Source: Streptomyces sp. CB02400
Lineage (GTDB): Bacteria > Actinomycetota > Actinomycetes > Streptomycetales > Streptomycetaceae
Assembly: GCF_001905725.1 (NCBI RefSeq)
Contig: NZ_LIWB01000021.1
Location: forward strand, 93,455 to 157,454
Direction of reading: 5' to 3'
DNA: 64,000 nt
Every line of letters starts with the position of its first letter. The first letter of the stretch is position 1. The position numbers and the translations under genes were made by a program. Below the pieces are notes generated by a model. It made no database searches. It worked only from the letters and a program-made list of their open reading frames with translations, and had not been told where the DNA came from. This document shows, in pieces, positions 7,453-16,369 of this stretch.

Positions 7453-9849
7453 ATGAACGACGACGGTACCCAGGACGCGCGGGGCACGCACGCGAACCCC
7501 GTACCGCGCCCGGCCGACCCCCCGGACATCCCGGCGACACCCCCACGCCCGGCCCGCGCCCCAGGCACACCCCCGCCTCCGCAGCAGTCCCCCGTCACCG
7601 CCTGGCTCGACGAGGAGCGGCCGGCCGCCCGCCCGGGGATCTGGCGGTTCGGCCACCGCCCCAAGGAGATCCGGGAACGCATCGCCCCGGTGACCGTCGC
7701 CGGCATGTTCATCCCGGTCGTCCTGGCACTCGGGGTGTGGTCCCTCTGGAGCAGCGGCTACTTCCCGTACAAAGGCACCCTGTTCCGGATGTTCACGCCG
7801 GATGACTGGTGGTACGAGCTGTCGCTGGTGCCCCGGCCGGTCGAGGGCCGGACCGTGACGCTTCCCGGGGAACACGCCAGGCTGGTCGCCGACGGCCTCC
7901 TCTTCGGCGCGCTCGTCTTCGGAGTCGGCGTACTCGGCAGTTGGCGTGCCATCGTCCGCCACTACATGAACCGCTTGCCCCGCCCGACACAGCTCCTGAT
8001 CTCTGGCTGCCTCGCCCTCCTGATCCTCAGCTTCGTCTTCCCCGACGCGTTTCCGGGCCTCGGCTGGTTCGAGCTGCCGGTCCTGGTCCCGCTGCTCTCC
8101 CTGACCGCGTTGATCACGGACAGCTACGAGCCGATGAGCTCCGCCTTCTTCACGTACTCGCTGTACACGGTCGTCACCCTGCTCGTGCTGTGGCCCTTCG
8201 CCCGCCTCGGGGGCTGGCTGCCGTACGCGAAGGCGCTGTTCGCGCCTCCCCCGACGGGCACCGCCGTCGGTAAGACCGCGTTCGACCGCCCCCGCTCGCA
8301 ATGGCCCGCCCTCCACGACGCTGGGCAGCACGAGGCCGCGGAGGTGCTCACCGCAGAGGTGAACGAAGGCCGTGCGAACGACGTCGACTGCGCCCGCATC
8401 GAGCACGCCTTCGCCGTCGCCCGGCGCGGCGCCACGCTGGCGGCCTTCAGCGACACCGTCCTGCGCCAGGGCGGCGCGGCCTGGACGCATCCTTCCGGCG
8501 CCCGGGACCTGCCGCACCGGACCGCCCGTCACGACCTGCTCGCCGGTCAGGTGCGCATCGGCCGCTGGGTGGCGGCCGAGCGCGCGCCCCAGCCGTACCA
8601 CGACGCGGGGGCGGCTCTCGGTCCGGACGTGCTCGGCACCTCGCTGCTGGCCATCGGCCCCTCCGGGTCCGGCAAGACCCGCACCCTCGTTGAGCCGGTG
8701 ACCGAGGCGCTCGCGCTGCAGGCGCTCACCGGGCGCTGTGCCGTCGTGGCCGTCTCCGCCGCCGGCAACCCCCTGGGCAGGGACGACGCCTTCGACGTGA
8801 TCGTGCGGATCGGTGATCCGTCCTCGGTGCACGACCTCGATCCGTACGCCGAGTCCGACGATCCGGACGAGGCGGCGGCGATCCTCGCCGAGGCGCTGAC
8901 CGGCGACCTCGACACGGTCGGCACGCAAGGCGCCACCACCGCGCTGGCTCAGCTCCTCGGCCCCTTCCGCGCGGTACGGGGGCGCTTCCCCACCCTGCCA
9001 GAGCTGCGCGAGTTGCTGGAGGGTGACGAGGGGACCCTGACCCCGCTGCGGGAGGCGCTGGCCTCGAGTGGGAACGATGTCATGCGCCGCGAGCTCGACG
9101 CGCGGCTGCGCCAGACCGGTACGTTGGGCGATCCGGGCCAGCTCCTGGCCGACCGGCTGGCGTTGCTGAACAGGCCGGTGTTCACGGACTTCTTCGGCGG
9201 GGGCGGTCCCAGTCGGCCGTTCTCCCTGCGCGCGGTCGCACACCATCCCCTCCGTGTGCGGATCGACCTGCCGGAGCATGGCCACGAGGAAGCCGGACGG
9301 CTGATCACCCGGCTGGTCCTCGCCCAGTTCCACGCCGTCGTACGCGAGAGCCGGCGCACCCACTTCGCCTGTCTGGTCCTGGACGACGCGACGGACACGG
9401 TCACCGCGGAGTCGGTGCGCCGCATCCAGCGGCTGCGGTCGCAGAACGCGGGCGTGCTGCTCACCCTGCGCACCGTTGGTGACGTCCCCGAGGCGCTGCA
9501 CGGACCGCTCTACGGCGCGGTGGGCTGCCGTATGGCGTTCTCCGGTGTCACCACCTGGGACGGCAACCGGTTCGCGCAGACCTGGGGCACCGAGTGGGTG
9601 GAGACGACGGAGATCGCCAAGCACACGGTCTTCGCGGACCAGCCGATGACGCGTTTCCTCCACGCGCTGCGCAAGTGGCTGACGGGCAAGGCGGTGACCA
9701 CGGACGCGGTCACCGTGAAGCAGGTCGAGCGGGAGCGGTGGTCCGCCTCCGAGCTGGCGCACTCCGTGCCGCCCGGGCACGCCGTGCTGTCGCTGACCGA
9801 CGTCAAGGGCGAGCACGCGCCGCCGCTGCTGGTGGACCTGCGGGGGTGA
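7453..9849 (+). CDS. Membrane-anchored VirD4/TraG-like P-loop ATPase, function unknown
   Basis: A 798-residue protein. It has a proline-rich N-terminus (about 1-70), then four or five membrane segments (for example VTVAGMFIPVVLALGVW near 80 and LLISGCLALLILSFVF near 180), then a large cytosolic ATPase domain. The Walker A motif is IGPSGSGKTRTL (about residue 402) and a Walker B-like stretch is HFACLVLDDATD (about 638). The layout of N-terminal helices plus a P-loop domain resembles coupling proteins of type IV secretion/conjugation (VirD4/TraG), but no relaxase or secretion genes are nearby. AAGG precedes the ATG. It is not in an obvious operon. The chemical role is unknown. Confidence 0.82.
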   Translation: MNDDGTQDARGTHANPVPRPADPPDIPATPPRPARAPGTPPPPQQSPVTAWLDEERPAARPGIWRFGHRPKEIRERIAPVTVAGMFIPVVLALGVWSLWSSGYFPYKGTLFRMFTPDDWWYELSLVPRPVEGRTVTLPGEHARLVADGLLFGALVFGVGVLGSWRAIVRHYMNRLPRPTQLLISGCLALLILSFVFPDAFPGLGWFELPVLVPLLSLTALITDSYEPMSSAFFTYSLYTVVTLLVLWPFARLGGWLPYAKALFAPPPTGTAVGKTAFDRPRSQWPALHDAGQHEAAEVLTAEVNEGRANDVDCARIEHAFAVARRGATLAAFSDTVLRQGGAAWTHPSGARDLPHRTARHDLLAGQVRIGRWVAAERAPQPYHDAGAALGPDVLGTSLLAIGPSGSGKTRTLVEPVTEALALQALTGRCAVVAVSAAGNPLGRDDAFDVIVRIGDPSSVHDLDPYAESDDPDEAAAILAEALTGDLDTVGTQGATTALAQLLGPFRAVRGRFPTLPELRELLEGDEGTLTPLREALASSGNDVMRRELDARLRQTGTLGDPGQLLADRLALLNRPVFTDFFGGGGPSRPFSLRAVAHHPLRVRIDLPEHGHEEAGRLITRLVLAQFHAVVRESRRTHFACLVLDDATDTVTAESVRRIQRLRSQNAGVLLTLRTVGDVPEALHGPLYGAVGCRMAFSGVTTWDGNRFAQTWGTEWVETTEIAKHTVFADQPMTRFLHALRKWLTGKAVTTDAVTVKQVERERWSASELAHSVPPGHAVLSLTDVKGEHAPPLLVDLRG

Positions 9850-9976
9850 GCCGTCCGGTCCGGGCGGCCGGGGACCGTACAGTGAGGCAGAATCGACACA
9901 GGCCGTTCATACGCGGCGGCCAAAAGATCACCGAGTTCTCACACACCCGACGCAGACCCGAAGGCCCAAGGCACCC

Positions 9977-11533
9977 ATGCCCCCGACGCTCGCCTCGCTC
10001 GTCCACCACTCCGCGCTCAAGCTGACCGTGCGCGCGGGCGAGGACCGCCTCGACGTGCCGGTCCGCTGGGCGCACGCCAGTGAGCTCGCCGACCCCGTGC
10101 CCTACATGGAGGGCGGGGAACTCCTGCTGATCACCGCGCTGAAACTCGACGCGGAGGACCGGGAGGCGATGCGCCGCTATGTGAGGCGGCTGGTCGGGGC
10201 GGGAGTCGTGGGCCTCGGATTCGCCGTCGGCGTCCACTACGAGGACATCCCCGACGCCCTGGTCGACGCGGCCCGCGCGGAGGACCTGCCACTCCTCGAG
10301 GTGCCGCGCCGCACCCCCTTCCTCGCGATCAGCAAGGCCGTGTCCGCCGCCATCGCCGCCGACCAGTACCGCGCGGTGACCGCGGGCTTCGCGGCCCAGC
10401 GGGAACTGACCAGACAGGCCCTGACCGAAGGCCCGGAGGGGCTGCTGGCCGCGCTCGCCGCGCAGGTCGACGGGTGGGCCGCGCTGTACGACGCCTCGGG
10501 CGCCGTCGTGGCCACGGCACCGGAGTGGGCGGGCCGGCGCGCCGCGCGGCTCACCCCGGACGTGACCCGGCTGCGGGAGCGGTCCGCGCCCGCCTCCTCG
10601 GTCGTGGCCGGACCGGAGAACGAGGACCGGGTCGAACTGCACTCCCTCGGTACCGGCCGACGCCCCCGCGCGGCGCTCGCCGTCGGCACGGCCGCCGCCC
10701 TCGGCACCGCCGAGCGGTACGCCGTCCACTCCGCCATCGCCCTGCTCACCCTGACCACGGAACGCTCCCGCTCGCTGCACGCCGCCGAGCAGCGCATCGG
10801 CGCCGCCGTGCTGCGCATGCTGCTCGCCGGGGAGCCGGACCACGCCCGCGCGGTGGCCGGGGACCTGTACGGCGGCCTTCTCGACGCGCCCTTCCGGATC
10901 ATCGTGGCCGCCGGGGGCGAGGCGAACGGGGATGCCCTCGGAGCCCTCGCCGAGGTCGCGGAGTCCGCCGCCGCCCGCTCCGGGGAGGTGGTCCTGGCCG
11001 TGCCGGAGGGGAACCGGCTGGTGATACTGGCCTGCGACGGCGGCGCCGCCGTGGCCGCCTGCTGCGACCACGCCGCCGCGCGGGAGGCGGCCCGCAAGGC
11101 CGACGACGACGAACTGGTCGTCGGACTGTCCGCACCGGCCGGCCCGATCGCCGCGTCCACCGCCTACAAGCAGGCCGAACAGGCCCTCTCGGTGGCACGG
11201 CGGCGGGGGAGGGTGCTGGTGGAGCACGAACACATGGCCGCGGGCTCAGTGCTGCCGCTGCTCGCCGACGACGCGGTCAGGGCGTTCGCCGACGGGCTGC
11301 TGCGCGCCCTGCGCGAACACGACGCGACGGGCCGCGGCGACCTCGTCGCCTCCCTCCGCGCCTGGCTCTCCCGCCACGGCCAGTGGGACGCGGCAGCAGC
11401 CGACCTGGGCGTCCACCGCCACACCCTCCGCTACCGCATGCGCCGGGTCGAGGAGATCCTCGGCCGCTCCCTGGACGACCCGGACACCCGCATGGAGCTG
11501 TGGCTGTCCCTGAAGGCGACGACAACGGATTGA
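9977..11533 (+). CDS. PucR-family transcriptional regulator
   Basis: A 518-residue regulator with the three-part PucR plan. The N-terminal purine-catabolism-type sensor domain covers about residues 1-125 (LASLVHHSALKLTVRAG...). A central GGDEF-like/CdaR region (about 150-430) follows. The C-terminal helix-turn-helix (about 455-515) contains DLGVHRHTLRYRMRRVEEILG. The ATG at 9977 has AAGG upstream. It lies between the ATPase gene and an aldehyde dehydrogenase on the same strand. PucR-type proteins near polyamine or amino-acid catabolic genes usually activate them, so control of the dehydrogenase, gabT or the transporter is plausible but inferred. Confidence 0.9.
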   Translation: MPPTLASLVHHSALKLTVRAGEDRLDVPVRWAHASELADPVPYMEGGELLLITALKLDAEDREAMRRYVRRLVGAGVVGLGFAVGVHYEDIPDALVDAARAEDLPLLEVPRRTPFLAISKAVSAAIAADQYRAVTAGFAAQRELTRQALTEGPEGLLAALAAQVDGWAALYDASGAVVATAPEWAGRRAARLTPDVTRLRERSAPASSVVAGPENEDRVELHSLGTGRRPRAALAVGTAAALGTAERYAVHSAIALLTLTTERSRSLHAAEQRIGAAVLRMLLAGEPDHARAVAGDLYGGLLDAPFRIIVAAGGEANGDALGALAEVAESAAARSGEVVLAVPEGNRLVILACDGGAAVAACCDHAAAREAARKADDDELVVGLSAPAGPIAASTAYKQAEQALSVARRRGRVLVEHEHMAAGSVLPLLADDAVRAFADGLLRALREHDATGRGDLVASLRAWLSRHGQWDAAAADLGVHRHTLRYRMRRVEEILGRSLDDPDTRMELWLSLKATTTD

Positions 11534-11750
11534 CGCCCTCATCCGCCCGGGGGCGGGTGATTCCGGTCCGTACTGCTCCGCGGTGCCACGGGTTCCTGTT
11601 TCACGGGCCTCTGCCGGCCGGTGAGCGTCGGTCTTACATGGCCTCCACAGGCCTGACTTCCCACCCGTCCGGCGACAGGCCGGGCAACCCCATCACCCGG
11701 CCCGGCAATCTCAGCCCTTCTCCTGCGGACCTCCAGGTCGCCATGGACCC

Positions 11751-11860
11751 CTCCCAGCCCGTCCGTCCCCCTCCCTCCCAGCCCGTCCGGCGTTTGAGGA
11801 CAAGGGGCTCTGGGGCGCAGCCCCAGGGACGGGACGGGAAGGGGCGGCGGGGGCGAAAAC
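11751..11860 (+). repeat. GC-rich dispersed-type repeat with duplicated 15-mer and hairpin
   Basis: In the 484-base gap after the PucR gene (11534-12017) the 15-mer CTCCCAGCCCGTCCG occurs twice (11751-11765 and 11775-11789). It is followed by GGCGTTTGAGGAC and the stem GGGGCT / AGCCCC (11804-11809, 11819-11824). The CCGTCCGGCGTTTGAGGA string is, to my knowledge, very frequent between Streptomyces genes. The hairpin may end PucR transcription. The rest of the gap is C-rich low-complexity sequence with no gene that I can support. Confidence 0.6.
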
Positions 11861-12017
11861 CCAAAAGCCCGCACCCCCACCCCACCCCGCCAAACCGTAG
11901 AACCCCCACACCCCCACCACTACGACTCGGCCAAACTCCACCCCCCGCCCTCCGCCCTACCGTGGACCCAGCAGCCCACCCACACACCCCCAACCGCGGA
12001 AGGGCCGGAACCCGCAC

Positions 12018-13463
12018 ATGACTTCCACCACCGCCTTCTGGCTCGCCGGCCGCCAGGCCACCGGCGAGACCACCTTCGACGTCACCTCCCCCTGGGACGG
12101 CCACACCGTCGGCACCGTGAGCGTCCCCACCGACGCCCAGGTAGAAGACGCCGTCTCCGCCGCCCACGCCGTCCGCGAGGACTTCGCCGCCACCCCCGCC
12201 CACACCCGCGCCGCCGCCCTCGACCACGTCAGCCGCCGCCTCGTCGAGCGCACCGAGGAGATCGCCCGCCTGATCTCCGCCGAGAACGGCAAGCCGGTCA
12301 AGTGGGCCCGCGGAGAGGTCGGCCGCGCCGTCTCCGTCTTCCGCTTCGCCGCCGAGGAGGCCCGCCGCTTCAACGGCGGCGAGGCCCAGCGCCTGGACAC
12401 CGACGCCGGCGGCCAGGGCCGGCTCGCCTTCACCCGCCGCTTCCCCAAGGGCGTCGTCCTCGGCATCGCGCCGTTCAACTTCCCGCTGAACCTGTGCGCC
12501 CACAAGATCGCCCCCGCGATCGCCGCGGGCGCGCCGATCATCCTCAAGCCGGCGCCCGCCACGCCCCTCTCCGGCCTGATCCTCGGTGAACTGCTCGCCG
12601 AGACCGAGCTGCCCGCCGGCTCCTGGAGCATCCTCCCGGTCCCCAACGACCGCATGCCCGCCCTGGTCCAGGACGAGCGCCTCCCGGTCATCTCCTTCAC
12701 CGGCTCCGAGACCGTCGGCTACGCGATCATGGACTCGGTGCCGCGCAAGCACTGCACCCTGGAGCTGGGCGGCAACGGCGCGGCCGTCGTCCTCGCCGAC
12801 TTCGCGAGCGACGAGGACCTGGACCGGGCCGCGCAGCGCATCGCGACCTTCTCCAACTACCAGGGCGGCCAGTCCTGCATCTCCGTGCAGCGCGTGATCG
12901 CCGACGCGTCGGTGTACGACCGGCTGCTGCCGCGCATCGTCGCCGCCGTCGAGGCGCAGGTCACCGGCGACCCGAACGACGACGCCACCGACGTCGGCCC
13001 GCTGGTGAGCGAGGCCGCCGCGCAGCGCGTGGAGTCCTGGGTCGACGAGGCCGTCGCCGCGGGCGCCACGCTGCACACCGGCGGCAAGCGCGACGGCGCC
13101 TCCTACGCGCCGACCGTGCTCACCGACGTACCGGCCGACGCGACGATCTCCTGCGAGGAGGTCTTCGGACCGGTGCTGACCGTGCAGAAGGTGGACGGCG
13201 AGGCGGCGGCCTTCGCGGCCGTCAACGACTCCAAGTACGGCCTCCAGGCGGGCGTGTTCACGCACGACCTGCAGACCGCCTTCCGGGCCCACCGGGCCCT
13301 GGAGGTCGGCGGTGTCGTCATCGGCGACGTGCCGTCCTACCGCGCCGACCAGATGCCGTACGGCGGCGCCAAGCAGTCCGGTGTGGGCCGCGAGGGCGTG
13401 AAGTTCGCGATGGACGACTACACCTACGAGCGGGTGATGGTCCTGACGGGCCTCGCGCTCTGA
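12018..13463 (+). CDS. NAD(P)-dependent aldehyde dehydrogenase (aminoaldehyde type)
   Basis: A 481-residue aldehyde dehydrogenase oxidising an aldehyde to its acid. The catalytic glutamate is in LELGGNGA (Glu about 249) and the catalytic cysteine in GGQSCISVQ (Cys about 287). The cofactor-binding SFTGSETVGYAI is present. It sits downstream of the PucR-type regulator and within a neighbourhood of polyamine/GABA genes, so a gamma-glutamyl-aminobutyraldehyde or similar aminoaldehyde is a reasonable substrate, though this is inference. The ribosome binding site is weak (GGAAGGG, distant). A 19-bp terminator stem follows the stop. Confidence 0.88.
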   Translation: MTSTTAFWLAGRQATGETTFDVTSPWDGHTVGTVSVPTDAQVEDAVSAAHAVREDFAATPAHTRAAALDHVSRRLVERTEEIARLISAENGKPVKWARGEVGRAVSVFRFAAEEARRFNGGEAQRLDTDAGGQGRLAFTRRFPKGVVLGIAPFNFPLNLCAHKIAPAIAAGAPIILKPAPATPLSGLILGELLAETELPAGSWSILPVPNDRMPALVQDERLPVISFTGSETVGYAIMDSVPRKHCTLELGGNGAAVVLADFASDEDLDRAAQRIATFSNYQGGQSCISVQRVIADASVYDRLLPRIVAAVEAQVTGDPNDDATDVGPLVSEAAAQRVESWVDEAVAAGATLHTGGKRDGASYAPTVLTDVPADATISCEEVFGPVLTVQKVDGEAAAFAAVNDSKYGLQAGVFTHDLQTAFRAHRALEVGGVVIGDVPSYRADQMPYGGAKQSGVGREGVKFAMDDYTYERVMVLTGLAL

Positions 13464-13475
13464 CCCACCCGCGAA

Positions 13476-13522
13476 GGACCGACGGCCCGAGCCCGCTGTG
13501 CGGGGGCTCGGGCCGTCGGTCC
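13476..13522. terminator. Bidirectional terminator, 19-bp perfect stem
   Basis: GGACCGACGGCCCGAGCCC (13476-13494) and its exact complement (13504-13522) enclose a 9-base loop. It lies between the convergent aldehyde dehydrogenase and DUF4190 genes, so it can serve both. Confidence 0.85.
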
Positions 13523-13539
13523 TCGGCGACCGGTGTTGG

Positions 13540-14256
13540 TCAGCGGAAGGCGGGAGCGGTGACGGCCGGGCGGTGGGCGCCGTAGTAGTCCTCGTCCTCC
13601 CAGCCGTCCTCCTCGCTGTTGATGGCGGCCACGACGCCGATCGCTATCAGGACGATCACGGCGATGCCGAGGACGAGGCCGATGATGCCCGTGATCAGGC
13701 CGGCCTGGGCCTGCCCGTGGTTGTCGGCCAGGCCCTGCTCGGCCTTCTGGCGGCCCTTGATGCCGAAGACGATGGCGAGGATGCCGAGGACGACGGAGAC
13801 CACGCCGTAGAGGCAGAACAGGCAGCAGGCCAGGATGCCGAGCACCATGGCCGCGACCCCCATGCCGTTCTGCCGCTGCATCGGCATGCCGGGCCAGCCG
13901 TAGCCCGGCGGGTAGCCGGGGTATCCGTAGCCGCCGGGTGCGCCGGGACCGGTGGGCGCGACGGGCGGCGGGGGCAGCGCGGAGCCCGGGGCGTCGAACG
14001 GCGTGGCGCCGCCCGGGGGCATGCCCCCGGCGGGCGGGACGAAGCCGGCACCCGGCATCCCGGCGATGGTGGGCTGGTTGTGCACGGACGGCGGCTGCGG
14101 CGCGGACAGCCCGTCGGCGACGGTCGGCGTGGCCGGTGACTGCGGCGGCCGGCCGGCGCCGGACGTGCGGTCCTTGTCCAGTGAGGTCCTGTCCTCCGGG
14201 GCCGCCCAGGGGTCGTCGGCGCCCGTGTCCCCGCCCGGCTGCGTCGCGTCCGTCAT
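13540..14256 (-). CDS. Proline-rich DUF4190 membrane protein
   Basis: A 238-residue protein of unknown function. The N-terminal half is disordered, rich in Pro, Gly, Ala and acidic residues. A YGYPGYPPGYGWPGMP stretch leads into a DUF4190-type pair of membrane helices (VAAMVLGILACCLFCLYGVVSVVLG and GLITGIIGLVLGIAVIVLIAIGVVA). A short acidic tail ends the protein. ATG 14256 is chosen, with GAGGGGG upstream; a longer reading to 14361 adds only Arg-rich sequence. Such proteins are abundant in actinomycetes and their role is not established. Confidence 0.85.
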   Translation of the reverse strand: MTDATQPGGDTGADDPWAAPEDRTSLDKDRTSGAGRPPQSPATPTVADGLSAPQPPSVHNQPTIAGMPGAGFVPPAGGMPPGGATPFDAPGSALPPPPVAPTGPGAPGGYGYPGYPPGYGWPGMPMQRQNGMGVAAMVLGILACCLFCLYGVVSVVLGILAIVFGIKGRQKAEQGLADNHGQAQAGLITGIIGLVLGIAVIVLIAIGVVAAINSEEDGWEDEDYYGAHRPAVTAPAFR

Positions 14257-14428
14257 CTGGAGTTCCCCCTCGGCCCTCGATCGTCCGGCCATGCTACGGC
14301 TCCGCCGCCCCGTACCGCCCCGCGCCCCCTTCTCCGACCGCCTACGATGACCCCGAGTCACCGATCAGCCGATCATCCGCGTCCCGCCGCTCGCGCGGTC
14401 GAAGGGGCGCCGTTCCGGGGAGGAACCC

Positions 14429-15490
14429 TTGACCGACCGTCTCGTCGAGCCGCGCGTCCCACACGATCTGCGGGCCTTCATCGCCGGGCTGCCGAAGGCC
14501 GAACTGCACGTGCACCACGTCGGGTCCGCCTCCCCCCGCATCGTCTCGGAGCTGGCCGCCCGCCACCCCGACTCCAAGGTCCCCACCGACCCCGAGGCCC
14601 TGGCCGACTACTTCACCTTCACGGACTTCGCCCACTTCATCGAGGTGTACCTGTCCGTCGTCGAGCTCATCCGCACCCCCGAGGACGTACGGCTGCTGAC
14701 CTACGAGGTGGCCCGTGAACTGGCCCGGCAGCAGGTGCGGTACGCCGAGCTGACCATCACCCCGTTCTCCTCCACCCGGCGCGGCATCGACGAGCGTGCC
14801 TTCATGGACGCGATCGAGGACGCCCGCAAGGCGGCCGAGGCCGAGTTCGGGACGGTGCTGCGCTGGTGCTTCGACATTCCCGGCGAGGCCGGGCTGGAGT
14901 CCGCCGAGGAGACCGTGCGGCTCGCCACCGACGACCGGCTGCGCCCGGAGGGCCTGGTCTCCTTCGGTCTCGGCGGGCCCGAGATCGGCGTGCCCCGGCC
15001 GCAGTTCAAGCCGTACTTCGACCGCGCGATCGCCGCCGGGCTGCACTCCGTACCGCACGCCGGCGAGACCACGGGACCGGAGACGGTGTGGGACGCGCTC
15101 AACGAGCTGGGCGCCGAGCGCATCGGGCACGGCACCAGCTCCGCCCGCGACCCGAAGCTGCTCCAGCACCTGGCCGAGCGGCGCATCCCGCTGGAGGTGT
15201 GCCCCACCTCCAACATCGCCACCCGCGCGGTGACCGACCTCGACGAACACCCCATCAAGGAGTTCACGCGGGCCGGCGTCCTGGTCACCGTCAACTCCGA
15301 CGACCCGCCGATGTTCGGCACCGACCTCGACAACGAGTACGCGGTCGCCGCGCGGCTGCTGGAGCTCGACGAGCGGGGTCTGGCCGGTCTGGCGAAGAAC
15401 GCGGTCGAGGCGTCGTTCATGGACCCGGCCGGCAAGGCGCGGCTGGCCGCCGAGATCGACACCTACACCGCGTCCTGGCTCGCCTCCTGA
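14429..15490 (+). CDS. Adenosine deaminase-family enzyme, possibly aminofutalosine deaminase
   Basis: A 353-residue zinc amidohydrolase. Metal and catalytic motifs are complete: HVHHVGS (HxH), HAGE, CPTSN and NSDDPPMFGT. The start is TTG 14429 with a strong GGGGAGGA before it. Classical adenosine deaminases read HVHLDGS at the first motif; here the Leu-Asp is His-Val. Characterised Streptomyces relatives of this subgroup act on 6-amino-6-deoxyfutalosine in the futalosine menaquinone pathway, so that substrate is at least as likely as adenosine. It is followed after 19 bases by the glycerophosphodiesterase gene. Confidence 0.88.
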   Translation: MTDRLVEPRVPHDLRAFIAGLPKAELHVHHVGSASPRIVSELAARHPDSKVPTDPEALADYFTFTDFAHFIEVYLSVVELIRTPEDVRLLTYEVARELARQQVRYAELTITPFSSTRRGIDERAFMDAIEDARKAAEAEFGTVLRWCFDIPGEAGLESAEETVRLATDDRLRPEGLVSFGLGGPEIGVPRPQFKPYFDRAIAAGLHSVPHAGETTGPETVWDALNELGAERIGHGTSSARDPKLLQHLAERRIPLEVCPTSNIATRAVTDLDEHPIKEFTRAGVLVTVNSDDPPMFGTDLDNEYAVAARLLELDERGLAGLAKNAVEASFMDPAGKARLAAEIDTYTASWLAS

Positions 15491-15509
15491 CCATCCGCGA
15501 AGGGCCGCC

Positions 15510-16220
15510 ATGCAGAACGTGACCGCCGTGGCCCACCGCGGCGACCCCTACCGCGTCCGCGAGAACACCCTCGCCTCGCTGCGGTCCGCGCTCCACCGGG
15601 GCGCGGACGCGGTGGAGATCGACGTACGCCTCACCCGGGACGGCGTCCCGGTGCTGCTGCACGACGGCACGCTGAAGCGGCTCTGGGAGCACGACCGTCC
15701 GCTGCTGTCGCTGTCGTGGGAGGAGGTGCGCGCGGTCACGGACGACGGGGTGCCCACGCTCTCCGACGCTCTGGCGGCGACGGACGGCGGCCGGGTGATG
15801 ATCGACCTGCCCGGCACGCCGGACGTCCGCGCGGCGCGCCGGGTCGTGGACGCCGTGCGCGAGCGGGGCGCCCAGGACCGCGTGTACTACTGCGCGGGCG
15901 CCTGCGCCATGCTCGCCGTGCGCGCGGCGGACCCGTCCGCCGAGATCGCTCTCACGCGTACGACGCTGGCACCGGCCCGCGCCGGTCTGCTGGAGGCGAT
16001 CCGTCCGCGCTGGCTGAACTACCGCTTCGGCCTGGTCGACCGCGCGCTCGCGGACCGTGTCCACCACGCCGGTTATCTGCTGTCCGTCTGGACCCCGGAC
16101 ACCCGCCGCTCCATGCGCCGCCTGCTGTCCCTGGGCGTCGACTCGATCACCACCAACCGCATCGACGTGCTGTGCGCGCTGCGTGCGGCCGGGGGCCGGC
16201 CGGGGCGGCAGGCACCCTAG
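15510..16220 (+). CDS. Glycerophosphodiester phosphodiesterase family protein
   Basis: A 236-residue GDPD enzyme that would hydrolyse glycerophosphodiesters to glycerol-3-phosphate and an alcohol. The N-terminal catalytic block is intact: AHRGDPYRVRENTLAS, then EIDVRLTRDGVPVLLHDGTL, giving the His, Glu, Asp and His of the TIM-barrel site. No signal peptide is seen, so it is likely cytosolic. GAAGG precedes the ATG. It is on the same strand and close behind the deaminase gene and may share its transcript; the two activities have no obvious link. Confidence 0.87.
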   Translation: MQNVTAVAHRGDPYRVRENTLASLRSALHRGADAVEIDVRLTRDGVPVLLHDGTLKRLWEHDRPLLSLSWEEVRAVTDDGVPTLSDALAATDGGRVMIDLPGTPDVRAARRVVDAVRERGAQDRVYYCAGACAMLAVRAADPSAEIALTRTTLAPARAGLLEAIRPRWLNYRFGLVDRALADRVHHAGYLLSVWTPDTRRSMRRLLSLGVDSITTNRIDVLCALRAAGGRPGRQAP

Positions 16221-16369
16221 GGACAACCCCTGACAACTCTCCTGCACGCCCAGGGGAGTCGGTCGGGGGTGCGCCAGGGCAGGCGCCCTCCCTGACGACG
16301 ATCCGGAGGCGGCCCGCACGGCCGGAGGATGATCACGTCCTTCCGCCGAACTCCCCCGAGGAGCAGCCG

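Noticed and set aside
7438..9816. A 792-codon open frame opposite the VirD4-like ATPase gene
   Set aside because: The product is Arg/Gly/Gln-rich with no domain, and the plus-strand frame has Walker motifs and membrane helices.
7453..9849. The VirD4-like ATPase as evidence of an integrated conjugative element
   Set aside because: No integrase, att repeats, relaxase, replication or transfer genes are found around it, and codon use is like the neighbours.
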